A stretch of DNA of 64,000 nt from Branchiostoma floridae (taxonomy: Eukaryota > Chordata > Leptocardii > Amphioxiformes > Branchiostomatidae): assembly GCF_000003815.2 (NCBI RefSeq), contig NC_049982.1, positions 22,624,065 to 22,688,064 on the forward strand, given 5' to 3'. Numbering within the stretch: the first letter of the stretch is position 1; each line of letters starts with the position of its first letter. The translations under genes and the position numbers were made by a program. Below the pieces are notes generated by a model. It worked only from the letters and a program-made list of their open reading frames with translations. It was not told the DNA's origin and made no database searches. This document shows, piece after piece, positions 1 through 55,939 of the stretch.

Positions 1-458
1 CAGCGCGGCGGGGAGAGGAGGAGAGCGCGAAGTTCAAACGTGTCTACAGGGTCATATTAGGCGGATCAATGTAAAAATTGACGTACATCAACTTTTTAAT
101 GAGTAAACTACTGGAAAATAAAGAATTGAAAATTTTCTGATGCTGTCCTTTAAAAGAACATTTTTTAAAGCTATGGTGCCAGGCTAAACCAGCTGCCATG
201 TTCTCTGTTACATCACAGAATATAAATGGAGCACAAGCAGTGATTGCTAGAATCATACAGCACATATTACATAGTTTGATATATACAACATGTAGGTGCA
301 TCAGTGCTTTGCACCCACAGTTGAAAATCAGGTGCGCAGCTCCAATTTCGGGTGCACAAAAGTGCATTAAGCACCCGGTATTTTGAACCCCAAAAGCACA
401 CAATAGAGTTTTCTATCCAACTGTTGACCAAGATTTGTATACATGGACATGTACGTAC

Positions 459-3400
459 CCAAGTAGTGTTTTGATGTCTTTCTCGTATCCGAATGAGAAG
501 ACTAAATCAGCCTCATCAATGACGAGCATCTCTAACGAGTGTTGTAGCTCCAGGTTACCGCCCTGGATGTGTGCCAAAACTCTGCTGGGGGTCCCGATCA
601 CAATATCAGGCTTCTCCATCAACATCGGTCTGGAAAATAATCAAATCATACCTTTAATTTATTCTTAACAAGGAAAGGGAGAGAGTCAGCAAAAGATGGG
701 TCGAGTTGATTTGAGTCATCTAGGGCTGATATAAGTACAACTACTGTAATAGGACTTATGTGAGAGGCAGTGTACAAAATACTTTTCTGAGTGAGGTTGC
801 ACACTGTGCAACCTGGGGCAAAAAATAGGTTGCACATCTGAATTTCAAGTGGCACCACCTCCAATTCACTAATTTGAAAAAAAGGTACAATACCTGCATA
901 CATGTACATACATAACCTTTTACTATCATATTACTTATATGTTTGACAAGTTTACAAGTACATTCACAACAGAATACAAAGTTCTGAGGCTTAAAATCTA
1001 GGTTGCGCATTGTGCAACCTGAGTTTAGAAGTAAGTTTCACCAAGCAAAAAGTGGTTGCAATGTGCAAGTGTGCAAGTGGTATTTTGCACGCTGGAGAGG
1101 GGATCTAATTTTGCAGTTGGAAGAAAATGGAGTGTTGGCAGTGTTTTTTATGTTTAAACAATAGTAGCGTTAAGTCAGAAAATGGAACATACATTGCAAA
1201 GGATACTGTGAAAACCATAAAGATAAAACCTCCACAAACATTTCCCACTTTACAGTATATACATATTGTGTGGGGCAACACATCGGTAGGATAATGTGAG
1301 TCTGTGAATACTGGAGGCACAAGTCTAACACGGATGACACTACAGGTGTGAGTTGAGTGCCTTTGGGAGGTGAGATATGACAGTAGAGTTGAGTACCTCT
1401 GTGAGGTAGAACATGACTGAGGTACGATATGACAGTACTATCACAGTAGAGTTGTGTACCTTTGTAAGGTGTTACATGACAGTAAAGTTGAGTACGTTTG
1501 TAAGGTAGAACGTGACTGGGTAGGACATGACAGTACTATCACAGTAGAGTTGTGTACCTTGGTAAGGTGTTACATGACAGTAAAGTTGTGTACCTTTGTG
1601 AGGTAGAACATGACTGAGGTAGGACATGACAGTACTATCACAGTAGAGTTGTGTACCTTTGTGAGGTAGAACATGACAGGTAGGACATGACAGTACTATC
1701 AGAGTAGAGTTGTGTACCTTTGTGAGGTAGAACATGGCTGAGGTAGGACATGACAGTACTATCAGAGTAGAGTTGTGTACCTTTGTGAGGTAGAACATGG
1801 CTGAGGTAGGCCATGACAGTACTATCAGAGTAGAGTCAGGGTTCTCCCCAGAGAGTGGAATAAGGGAGGCCCTCCACTATACTCTCAGCCAGCTCCACTA
1901 TACTATTTTTCAAATTTAGTGTGTTTCTTCCCTATTTTCTTTGTTAGTTTTGCTAAAATTAATGACAATTCACAGATTTTTGTACCAAGTGGCATCACTT
2001 TTCCAGTCAGCATTGTCTGCAAAAACTTGTGAATGAGCAATGATCAAAACAATAGTAGTTTTGCCACTTCACAACAAAGGAATAACAACAGTATATTATA
2101 CTTGTAGTATTTGACACCCTCTGTCATTGCAAAATGAACCCATTTTCATGAAAGTGCAGCGCGTTGGTGCGGGCTATTTTTGCCAGCCCCTCCACTATAC
2201 TAAACAATTCTGGGGAGAACCCTGAGAGTTGTGTACCTTTGTGAGGTGATGTCAGTAGTTCCAGAGACATCCAGACATCTCACCTCCCGGGAACAACAGC
2301 TGCTCAGAGCCTGTATGGGACCAACCAATCAGAGTAAAAACCTCAACAAAGTAGACAGTATAGTTGAACACTCACCACTACCAGACCTAGAGAAATAGCC
2401 TCCTGCTGTAGTAATTGCACAAAGTTGTGTAGCCCAAGGGCAATTCAAAGTTCAAACAGAGATGGGCACTGCCCTATGCAACTATCTGGTGTGTGTAACT
2501 ACTTTTTTTTAAACCAAGAATGAAGAACAGTAGTTACATACCACAGCGTTCTTGTAAGCCTGACTGCACAGTTCCTTGGATGGTGTCAGCACAAGAGCCT
2601 TCACTGCTTGTTCTTTGGCTGCCTGTAAAAGAATAAACAGAAAAAAAGTCAATATCAGAAAAATCTAATATTATTCTTAAGCATCATCTTCATACACTGC
2701 TGAGCAGCAAACAACAAAACGAGAATAAAAGTATTCTACAAAACAACATCTACTCTGTAAGTTTTCTTTAGGGGTAAAAAAATTTATATCATATATATAC
2801 TCATAATCTATGCATTTGACATACAAGTTTAAACTTTAAGATACACAGTAATAGAATAAGAATCTGTACCTGTTTGCCATCCAGAATGCGTTGAATGATG
2901 GGTATAACAAAGGCTGCAGTTTTCCCTGATCCGGTGCGCGCCCTCGCTAACAGGTCTTTACCCTCCAGTGCCAGGGGAATGGCTCGTTCCTGATCATACA
3001 TGGACATAACAGAAACTGTTTTCATTCATGCATTCATTTGAATAATCCTACCAGTTTATTAGTTGTAAAGTCTTATTCTATTGTTTTGACTATTGTGGCA
3101 CAAGAGCCCAAATTATCCATTTTGGAAGAGAAAATTGCAACAAACAATAATGATTAGTTGTTATCCTCTCTTCTCATGGGAATACTAATCTTTCATGTTG
3201 TGGTGGCAGAGAAAAATGTCCATTTCGTGCACTATGGTCTTGTTACTACGCATGAACAGGACCAACTCTCAAGAAATGGTAGCAGACAGGCATCAGTACA
3301 GGACATGACATGCTAGAACAGCCTGCCACGTCACAAGACACCGTCCTATCGCTGTCCCACAAGTGTAACACAAAGATGGTTACTGAACACAATCATCCTG

Positions 3401-4130
3401 CTGACTACTTGTGGCTAGGGTGTATACACTCGTGGCCTTTATAGTTCCTTTTAACAACTGTTGGGCATGGCACACATGGTTAGAAAAACATGTACTTCAA
3501 TTCAAATGAAGTTCGGTGATCAAATATTATGATGTCTTAGACTCTTACCTGAATGAGTGTTGGATGACGCCATCCTTGGCTAGCTATGGCCTGTCATTTT
3601 GTAAACAAAGAAACAACATGTTACGTACTTGTGAATATATCATGTGGATCTGAATTATTGAAGTTATATAATTTATACTTATAACCTCCTTGGTCACGAT
3701 CTGGTTGTTATTTATGAAGTTGTATCATAATTTTTAGCATTTACAAAAATCTTGCTAAAACCTCCTTGCTAAAATTTCACTTACATCAGGGTTCTTTAAA
3801 GTCGAATAAGCACTTTTTATAACTTTTGTCTGCACAAATACACAGGACTTTGATCACATATATGTAGTACGTGCATGTACGCACATGTCAACAACAACAT
3901 GCACGTGTCCACTGCCTGCCCCCCTCCCCACTTTCACGTAAGTACGCGCGCCACCGAAACTTTGATTTCTACAGCAATGTAAACAACCGGACGAGTAGCA
4001 GAACGACGGGTCTCATCTGTTAAGCAATCAAAACTTTTTAATCCTACAAAACCGCCGCACAAACCTTCAACAGACGGTCGTCCAAGCCCATTTCGTGGAA
4101 AGCCAAAGATTTTTCGACTTCGTCCGCCAT
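459..4130 (-). CDS. DDX56: DDX56-like DEAD-box RNA helicase, 5' exons (partial)
   Basis: Encodes the N-terminal part of an ATP-dependent RNA helicase of the DDX56 (yeast Dbp9-related) family, a nucleolar protein of large-subunit ribosome assembly. Exons, 5' to 3' on the minus strand: 4065-4130, 3549-3590, 2870-2989, 2542-2622 and 459-629. All have AG/GT borders. The start is the ATG at 4130, giving [20 protein letters not shown]. Visible motifs in order: Q-motif (GWRHPTLIQ plus AIP), Walker A ARTGSGKT, the Ia-like TPSKEL, Ib GTPSRV, and motif II VIDEAD followed by FSFGYEKD, typical of DDX56. The first four exons join in frame. Exon 459-629 begins two bases into a codon, so one small exon (about 25-30 residues by comparison with the family) should lie between 630 and 2541; I could not place it. 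The SAT motif and second RecA domain lie left of the window. Family call is confident; the exon set is incomplete. Confidence 0.88.
1330..2249. repeat. Minisatellite (about 63-75 bp unit) interrupted by a MITE
   Basis: Tandem units built on AGAGTTGTGTACCTTTGTGA, each with GAGGTAGAACATGAC and GACAGTACTATCA blocks, run from about 1330 to 1836 and resume at 2225-2249. The two parts are separated by the inserted 388-bp element. Later units repeat every 63 bp, which creates a spurious repetitive minus-strand frame. The array lies in a DDX56 intron. Confidence 0.85.
1837..2224. mobile_element. Non-autonomous TIR element, copy 1 (388 bp)
   Basis: Begins CAGGGTTCTCCCCAGA and ends with its inverse TCTGGGGAGAACCCTG. 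The flanks carry a 5-bp direct repeat AGAGT (1832-1836 and 2225-2229), and removing the element plus one repeat restores the minisatellite unit. Subterminal TCCACTATACT motifs occur near both ends. There is no coding capacity. A second copy in opposite orientation lies at 7637-8023. Superfamily uncertain; a hAT-like terminus is possible. Confidence 0.85.
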
Positions 4131-4325
4131 CTTGGAAAACGTGCGTCACGTTCACCTTGATCCAAGACGTGATTTGTCGAAATCACCCATCGTGCTTTGT
4201 GCTTTTACATGGTGAACAGAGGGTTCTGGGATACTACACCGTCTGAGTCTGGGGTAGAAAATTAGCCGGGTCGGCGCCACCTTCCTTCATTTTGCCGTCT
4301 CGCAGTCCGCAAAATTCGCGATAAA
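4131..4325. promoter_or_regulatory. Bidirectional promoter between DDX56 and DHX15
   Basis: The start codons of the two divergent helicase genes are only about 195 bp apart, so both 5' UTRs and promoters must share this interval. No TATA box is evident and the stretch is more GC-rich than its flanks, as expected of a housekeeping promoter. On the minus strand the DDX56 start codon lies in CAAGATGGCGGAC, a good match to the YY1 motif often found over start sites of housekeeping genes. Transcription start sites are not directly visible. Confidence 0.7.
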
Positions 4326-14670
<10,345 letters not shown>

Positions 14671-15695
14671 AGGCAGGTCCCCTCTTTCATAGACACTTTG
14701 GACTGTACAGACATGTAGAGTACTTCACACAGAAGTGTAGAAACACAGGAGTGATTATCAGGCTTTTGTGTTGCCTGTAGTCAATGCATTGGGATGACAC
14801 CCATTAGGGTTTACAAAAGAAGCATAAAGATGATTTACGTGTAAATCAGATTTTTGTGGAAGTCTATTAGTGCTTGTGTTTCCCGCTCTACCTACCACCC
14901 CCCGGCCCTCTAAAAGACCTCTAATGTGTTTATTGAGGTTCATACAGACCCAGTAAAGTGCATCACACATGCTGCTTGTATATATGATGAAGAGCTGAAA
15001 TTCCAGAAAAGAACTTGCTGACAGGGCCAGCAGTTGGTCCATAGATGTGTAGAATTGTCTTTGAGGATATATTTTTTTTCAACTTTTGTAGCATAACAAA
15101 ATCCATCCAATGTTCCAACATTCAATTTTTATGAATGTCCAAAACTTGCTGGTAAAACAGTTTATCTACATGTATTCCCCCTGTAGTCATACTTTTTGTT
15201 GTTTTTGGTTAGACAATATAGACTTACAGATCTGTTTGAACTAAAAGTCGTCTTGTGGTACAAAGAGAGCTCAACTTATAATTACTGCACATTCGAAAGG
15301 TGTATTGAGAAGGGAGGATATAGAGATGGGTTGAAGTCTGACAGTGTAGGGGGAAACAAATTAATGGATGCTGAATTTCTTCCCTCCTGATTTCGACAGA
15401 ACATAGTGTGTAAACATGGTAATGATAAGTTACAGGGATGAAATTTGCTAGAGGAAGTTGAGAGACATTTTGTCAACTTGACGTGTTGACGTTGTACACA
15501 AGTAATTGAACAGTAGAACTTGAAAGAAAAGTTATGTTTAACTTTTTTCAATTATATGAAATATGACATGACATACAGGTTTTGTCCAGCCAGTGTTTCT
15601 CATAACGTAGCTTCAAAGAACTCTACCATTTTAATGACAGCTCATTGTAAATTATATCATGCAGAAAGTTTTCTTGCAGAAAAAGAAGTAATAAA
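14671..15695 (+). terminator. DHX15: DHX15 3' UTR and polyadenylation signal
   Basis: About 1 kb of non-coding DNA follows the DHX15 stop codon. The first canonical AATAAA on the plus strand is at 15690-15695, a credible polyadenylation signal. I see no other gene in this stretch. The short open frames here lack family signatures and coding bias. Confidence 0.5.
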
Positions 15696-17076
15696 GCATA
15701 CAAACCATTGCTGTTGTCTTTTATGAATTACGTCTGTACCAGATTACTTGTAATGCTATTAGAAGGAAACACACACAGAAGTTAGCTTATGATTAGCTGG
15801 CTTTAATACGTTGACCAAGCGCATCACAGTAGCTCTATCTTCACGTTAAATTGTCTCTAACATTACTCCTTATACCTGTTACAAATCAACAGTAACATGC
15901 ATTTAACTGTACTTTAGTCAGCCTTCTTTTCCAAAACTTGGACATCTGTAAAAGCTCACTTTGCAACAAGACAACAGGGTCCTACTTCAGCACTTTGACC
16001 AATAAGCAGACGTATTTGGCATCACAAGTCAACGACCAACCAATCAAAATGTGTTACACATCTGACATTGTAGTCTGATTGGTTGAGAGGAAGACAGTCA
16101 ACATCTTCATTCAATCATTATGAATGGACACAAATTATAAAAAAAAACTTTGGTTGAACAGAATTATGGCAGTGTACGCCAGGTACATTGTTCGGTAAAG
16201 AAAATAATGGCACCATCTTACCAAGTATTGAGGCTTGTTTTCAGGGACTTGTCATTATACGCATGAAAGGGGTATGTGGGACATTCGAGTCAAATACACA
16301 GGGATTTATCATTTATTGTAAAAAGAGCAGTTCAGGCTTCCTTGGCTGAAATATTTGAGGAAAAAGTAGTTATAAACTAGGCTTTCAATATGACAAAAAA
16401 TGTTTGTAAGAATTAGATTCTACCTTAAAGTTATGTTTGTTATTTCGAAGGAAGTCAACTTGTGAATGTTTTGGCTATAAGAAGTATTTTTTCAATGGCC
16501 CCTCTCCATGTGTATTAATGCAAAGTCCTCCAGTTTATCAAGCTGCCGACACATGCCTGTTTCTTTGCTATGCATGTTGTATACATTGTCAATAAGACAT
16601 CCTATTGGCTAACGATAATCACTAACATTACATTGTTGGTTACACTGCCCTATAGTCCACTCTGTTAGTGGCACAGCACGACTTGTAACGTCAGGCACTG
16701 CACAAATGCAGACAGATGCTAGCATTAGAGCTCTTTCAGAATTACGTTTATAAGTAGTGTAATATTAGGATATAACGTTACATGAAAAATGTTCAAGGTG
16801 GGAAATTGTCATCAAATTTGATTAAGAATGCTGCTCTTGTTTGCAAAATGTTCTGAAACCATCTTCCTATCTATTCTTATTCTTTATGTCAAGAAGGTAG
16901 TATGTGCTGAAGTACAGTAAGTGATGTGCTTATCATTCCTTTTCTTGAATCTTGTGAGAATTTTCCATAACTGCAACAAAGTGGCATATTTCATGGAGTT
17001 CCGACTATACCATTTTCATAAAGATAGGGGGGTTGGAGAAGTGCTTTAAAACTCCATTGCTGAGTTGCTGGACAGT
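15696..17076. other. Convergent intergenic region and CRMP 3' UTR
   Basis: Lies between the DHX15 polyadenylation signal and the CRMP stop codon. The only AATAAA I find on the minus strand close downstream of the CRMP stop is at 16312-16317, which would give a 3' UTR of about 765 nt and leave roughly 600 bp between the two transcripts. Several CCAAT or ATTGG motifs lie at 15990-16085. No coding signal is seen. Confidence 0.5.
16312..16317 (-). terminator. DPYSL: Probable CRMP polyadenylation signal
   Basis: AATAAA on the minus strand, the first canonical signal I find downstream of the CRMP stop at 17077. No cleavage site can be seen from sequence alone. Confidence 0.4.
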
Positions 17077-49689
<32,613 letters not shown>

Positions 49690-52600
49690 GTTGTTTCTGG
49701 TGAAAGCTGCACCCTCCCACACATACACAGCATTTACCGCACGTGCCACTATGGAGACCGGGTCGCTACGACTTATCGTGAGCCATCATTCCTGCCCGAG
49801 TCAGCGCCCCTGACAAAAATACATGGCGCTGCGCGGTGAACTCTGGACGTGCTTTCCAATATTAAACGGACTGGGCTCATTACCATGCACCCAGACCTCA
49901 GGTGCACAACAGACGACACAGCCACACACAAAGGTGCTGAAAAAAACACCATTTCAACTCATTTGTAAGTCATTTTTCTTAGTTTAAGTGAGGCTTTGAT
50001 TTAAATATTTTCCATGATTATACCACGATAACGTTATGTTTTTCCATGGCCGTGATTATAACATCTTTCCCATGATACCATAATGATGCACAACCGTATA
50101 GCTTCCACAAAACCCATCTTGTGAGTCATCTTTCTTACCTTTACCTCGGCTTTGATTTTAAGGTTTCCCCCTAATTATATCATCAACGAGAACGGAATTA
50201 AACGTGACAGGAATGTGAAGGAAGGGGCAGACGGTCCCAGGGGACAGGATCGGACGATACCGGAGCGCAGAATGCGGGGAAAATCTCATTTCACGTTGGA
50301 GCGGGCCAGTCGCGTCGTAACGACCCTATGCAAATTATCGACATAACCCAATTCACTTGGCGTTCAATCAGATGATATACGCGTCTGTTGGTCTCAAGGA
50401 ATAGCCAGTGGTAAATCATTGGAATAGTCTCTCCGAAAATCAACCTGTTTTGCTTTACGACGAAACCATGCCCCTGGCTCCTTTTGAATTCATTTTTATT
50501 CTCATTGCACATTTGTAACGTGTATGCGTAATGAAATACAAACATTATAAAATGATTACACTGACCAACAATTACGAAACATTCAAGACTGCCCCTCCCC
50601 TCCTGCCTCGTTAGCGCATAAAACAAATCCAGTCTTGGCCGGTCACAGTACTTTATTTCATAACGATCAGATGTCACTGAAAAAGATAAGTCTGTCTCTT
50701 CTTGTATTCAATCTGCTAACATAATGCTCCTCGAAATTGATATTATCGGGGCATTGACTGATACGAGACGGTTAGAATTTGTCTAAAACAGTTGCACTAG
50801 ATCAAAATGCCTTTCCAACAAGCCTCAAAAGATAAACACGCCTAAGTCTCCATAGCCTACTTCTGTCTCTCAGGTACTTTAACAAATTTATTATCGATTG
50901 AAAATAAAGGATCGCAATTTGCTACTTTGCACCACGCCTGCATTGAAATCATTGTATTTATTGTTTGAGTATTTGAGGATGATATGTCGCCTATAATTTC
51001 CAAATGTCGTGTCGGAAAAGATAATTATGCAATGGACGAAACTCAACGTTAACCAAACATCCAACAGAAAGCGTGATGAATTTTGCTGTATCAAAGTACA
51101 GAGAAAAAACCCTGTACGCGCCTGGTAACTCATTGCAACTGAGGTATCATTGCTGGTCAATGGTTAAAAGGCGTCAAGTTATTGTTGACAGTTGGCTTTA
51201 CCTCGAATTTACGACAGGTTCAATACACCAGCCTTGCAATACACCAGCCTCACACCCTGTGTTGTGCACATTGGCTAGACACCCTGGTCTGGAGAGCACG
51301 TCAATATGGATCCCCTGGGAACGAGGTGGAAGGAAATGCACCTGCGTCACTAAAACGTCATTTCCGTAATTTATCCAGCAACAGGGACGTTTTATGATCT
51401 CTCTTTTGGATTTACGGTTCTGGAAAGCTGGGGCAATCACGGGCTTTGATCTTTATTTTGCAAACTCAAGTCACGGAAATTTATCATCACTAAATCAAAC
51501 ATGCAATCTGTAAAAGTTTCCTTCGCGTATTTAAACAGGCAGGACACGATTTTGTTGGCAAACACAAACTGTCACGAACTATTACACCATAGTGATTCAA
51601 ACTGAAGAAAATTCAGTATTCAACTGAACAAAGGGACATTTGATTGTTTTCATGAAGGGCTCTGTAGACAAAGTAACAATTGGTTGTTATGAAGGGGCGC
51701 TTTGATGTCACAGAAAATGTCAAGGATTACAAGTGGGATCCGGATAGATAGATGAGATTGATCTGGTGTCACACATTCCAAAATGCAATGTAATCAGTAT
51801 TACAAAATGACAATGATAAAGGTGGAATACAAGACTTTGAAAATACTCCAAAGTTTTTTTTTTCAAAACAAGAGCGCCGAATGAATGTAATAAAGCAAAA
51901 AGGTTACATTCATTTCATATTTTAAACAAACGTTGACTGTATGTAATTACGAGAATACATGTACAAGAATATTTCAAACAAACGGATGAATGATTGTTTA
52001 ACATATGTAAATATGTTACATAACAGAAACTTGTGCTAAGTCCGACAAAAACCGAGTTTATCAATGTGATCCAATGACAAGACGACGTGGCAGTGGGGAC
52101 CCCTAGCTGTTGACGTAGTAGTTGCAGCTCGACAGTGAGTGTCCACGGCTGCAGTACTGTCAGTGATTATTAGGAGGCGCTTTTGATCCATGACGTCTTC
52201 TAACGTACTAAAGCATCGAAACAGCCGCACTAATGCGTTGTGAATCTTAATCTCGTGTCCACAAGCGCTAACCTACTTGTAACCTACATGCACATATCTT
52301 ATTAGTTGCAAGTAATGTAGATTAAGTGATGAATTTTAAAGACAGGACTTTCACACATACTTTAGGGCATAGATCATTAGTTAATATAGATTGCAGTATG
52401 CTAATTACAATGAACATAAATAGATCAAACAAGAAATTCATAAATGCCAAATTCATGAACGCAGTTCTAAGGAATCTGGTCTCCTGTTTTCAGCAGAAAT
52501 TAATCCAAAATCAATGAAGTTGATCATCAATTTTGCAGAATCATTCATAGGTCTATTCTCTTTGGATTCAAATTTACATTAAAATGTAAACCATTCAAGA

Positions 52601-54450
52601 AGTTGAGCAATAAAAAGCGATAACTTTGATATAGAAACCAACTTTAATCTTCTGCAACAGCAGAATAAGGGTACACTTTGACAGTATCTCTGATATCTCA
52701 TCCAGAATAACACAACAACATATCAAAATCACAACAAATTATCATAACAGTGTACAAAATCAAAACAATAATTTTTGGTATAACATTCTAAATCATTTGT
52801 TACAGTATCTTACAGAAGATGAGAAAATATAAACTTACAGTTTGTGTGAACTAGTAACGAAACAAATGAACAAATGTTGGCTCCACTTCCAAGTTCTGGC
52901 CATGGGTATTCAACATCATTCTATGTGATTGTTAGTAGAACCAGAATATATGTCAAAACAATGTCTGGACATTCTTACATGCACAACATAACCAGAACAA
53001 AGTCAATAAAAAGCAGTACACATGTATAACTGATCTAAATGCTGTTTCAACAAGAATGCAATCTTCTTCTTCATGTACATTTTGTGCATTGACTGTACAA
53101 AATGTGCACACCCTATGTAGCTGTACATAATATGTCTATGTGGGAAACATAACGTTATGTATCAAACTGTGTATGAAGTACAGGGCTGTTAAGTTCTACA
53201 TTGAACGTTGACAGTCTGCAAATACATGAGAAGTGTTGGCATCAACCACAGAATCATCAGTGCATAATGTCTATGCACATGAATTTCTCCTGTTCCTGTC
53301 CTACTCCTATCTTTGTACAATATCTAGTTCTAATGTTGAATCAAAATATTTCTCCACTAATATAGACTCAAATCCTACTCCATTCTCTATCAACATCTCT
53401 GTGTATTATTGTTCCAACTTCTGTCACAAAGCTTTGGAAAATACAATTGTGTACAATACAACTGTACGAAATACCATGTTCTTTCTTATATTTCCAACGA
53501 AATGTATAATAATGATAAAGTCTCACATATAACTTCCTACAATCATAATAGCAGCTTCCTCCAAATTGACGTCACGTCATCTTCAAGCATAGCCTATAGT
53601 TCAGGCACTTTACTCTCTCATTTCTCCACCAAAGTTTCTTACACTTCATTTCAAGCCACAATATAGCACAGACTTCTGATTGGCCAGTAGCAACTGACCT
53701 ATCAGGATGCGTCACTTGCAATGGACCAATTACAGTACGACTTACTTTAAGCACAGGCTTCTGATTGGTCACAGTAGCAACTGAACAATCACAGTGAAGT
53801 TGACATATGTGACTTCTTTGCTTAAACTTTTTAATATTGACCAAAAAAATGACCAACAAATCATGTGTTTGAGCCACACGTTTGTTTTGTGTGTGTTTTT
53901 TTAAAAGGATGATAAAAGCTTAAGGATGATATTAAACAAAGAGAAAGCAGTATACAGCCAATTGTATTTTCTGCCAAATATAAGCATTTTTTTGCAATAT
54001 ACACAAATTGAAAAGCTACTGAAATTCCAACAGTTTCCAAAGAGGTTTTACACTCCATTTGCTGTACCACTAAAACCACACACCCTTTCACTGTGAAGTC
54101 AGGTGATGCATTAAGAAACAAGATGATATCCAAAATTCTGACAAAAAAGAAAAGCTCAAACTCAACATCCATATACATGTATACATAGTATCCTTTCCAA
54201 AATTACAGATCTAAATTGTTTTTGCAAAAGAAAAACAAATAACATGTTAATACAAACAAAAATGCATACATGATGTAAATCCATGTACTCTTTTTTTAAC
54301 GATTTCACACGTAAATCTCTTATCCATATTCACACTATCAAACTTGGATACTGCATAACTAATGTACATTGTACATGTACAAGCTGTACATACAGCTTTT
54401 CAAATTTCTACACTCACACAGGTACATGTAAATACCAGTGGGTTCATAAG
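49690..54450. other. Intergenic region between CRMP and CNNM
   Basis: Contains the promoter region of the CRMP long form, just above 49690, then several kilobases of AT-rich DNA. An imperfect duplicated CCAAT-bearing segment lies at 53664-53800. I see no exon, RNA gene or other ordered repeat. Confidence 0.5.
53664..53800. repeat. Imperfect duplication with ATTGG motifs
   Basis: CTTCTGATTGGCCAGTAGCAACTGA at the left is repeated as CTTCTGATTGGTCACAGTAGCAACTGA about 80 bp later. Both copies carry an inverted CCAAT box. Confidence 0.6.
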
Positions 54451-54522
54451 ATTTTTATTTTACAAAACTAAATAACTCTATTATCATCTTTTACAATAAT
54501 TGCTGCATTCTCATCCTATGTC

Positions 54523-54634
54523 TTTATTGCACACATTGACTCATCAATCTAATTTCATGAACCAAGAAACGTAACATTGGTGTTCCTTTCAACATTGATT
54601 TCTTAGGCATACATCTTCATATTCTTTCTTTATT
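54523..54634 (-). terminator. Candidate CNNM polyadenylation signals
   Basis: AATAAA occurs on the minus strand at 54629-54634 and again at 54523-54528, about 1.3 kb past the stop at 55940. The intervening DNA has no coding signal and is a plausible 3' UTR. Confidence 0.35.
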
Positions 54635-54667
54635 GACATTTTGGCAGCTGTTCTGCTACGTCCATAT

Positions 54668-54806
54668 AGGGCAAAGTGATCTTTCTCCAGGTTGCATTGG
54701 GACATAATTATCACAAGGAGCAATGCAGGATAGTCCCATTTGAAAGCGCATCCTTGTCATGATAATTACGTCACAATACGACAAAAACAAAAGTTCACTT
54801 TGCCCT
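54668..54806. mobile_element. 139-bp TIR element, AGGGCAAAGTGA termini
   Basis: AGGGCAAAGTGA at the left and the exact inverse TCACTTTGCCCT at the right, around a non-coding core. No clear target duplication was found. It lies in or near the CNNM 3' UTR. Confidence 0.6.
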
Positions 54807-55939
54807 GGTAAAAATCAGCAGAGAAGCTGTTGAGAAAGAGTATAAGGATAGGTACCTAAGAAGATTGTTGAATTACTTTACCAACTACTAGGGTATTCAT
54901 AGACAGTTGTTCCTACCCACCTTTGTCTACATTTAACAATCAGGACCTACATATGCCCTTCTAACATGAAAAACCATTTCTACTATACCTTGTCCTGACA
55001 CAGAGTCATTCATTGAGTGGTTACACCGCAAGTCAACTCTCTGATTTGGCAAGTGTCAATATAACCACAAAATGAACAACGTTTCTGTATGACGACAACA
55101 ATGAGATCTCACAAGAGTCTGAAAGTGAAGTGAACACATCAGGAAAATTACCAAATGTTGAACATGTCACTCCATAACCTGGTTAAATATCATTCCAGTG
55201 GCTAGAATAGGCGAGCCTGGCACCACTGTGTAGACATGAGTTTGTCAACCGACAAGAATGGTGTGAACAGGAAATAAAAGGGAAATAATCACTAGAGCTA
55301 CTCCTAAACATCGGCAGAGAAGAAGGTGGTTGTGTACAGGAACTCTTAATATCCTATGACTAACCAATTTGATGAAACTACGAGCACAGATGTTCTTTCT
55401 GTGACTAGATTGTCTGTCCCCTCAACTCTAGTTCTTTAAGTTTCCTTCCATCTACTATCCACAGGTGCCACAAGATTTTAGTTGGAAGATTCTTCATTAG
55501 TTCTTGATCTGATAATCATTTCTTACGCATGGTGGTCACCAGTCTGGCCACAGTTTCCTGACATCCGCTAGACAAGCCAAGGAGATATACCTGTACACAA
55601 CATGTTGTATGAAGTTGATCTAATCTGTTGTCTTTGCTTCTGACTGGGGCCCAATCTTATACTATAGGTCCTAAAATGGTAGCGTAAATTGTCAAACTCT
55701 GTCCTAACTTCCTTGCCTACATTGGTATATTAAGCAAGTTATCAAAAGTATATTTTGCATGCATGTCTTCATCTTGTGACTAACAGACCTAAACCTTTTG
55801 TTGGTGTTTAACTTGACTATAGAACTTGTAATGTACTCCATGAAACACTGACTGAACTATCTAATCTAGACTTCTGCATGTGTTATAACACACCGCTGTA
55901 GGGTCGAGGGTGGCTTGAAACTGGAACTGTCTCCTGATG

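Noticed and set aside
1472-1798. A repetitive minus-strand frame, [10 protein letters not shown] repeated, that could look like a repeat protein.
   Set aside because: It is a by-product of a minisatellite whose period is a multiple of three; there is no start context, splice sites or family match.
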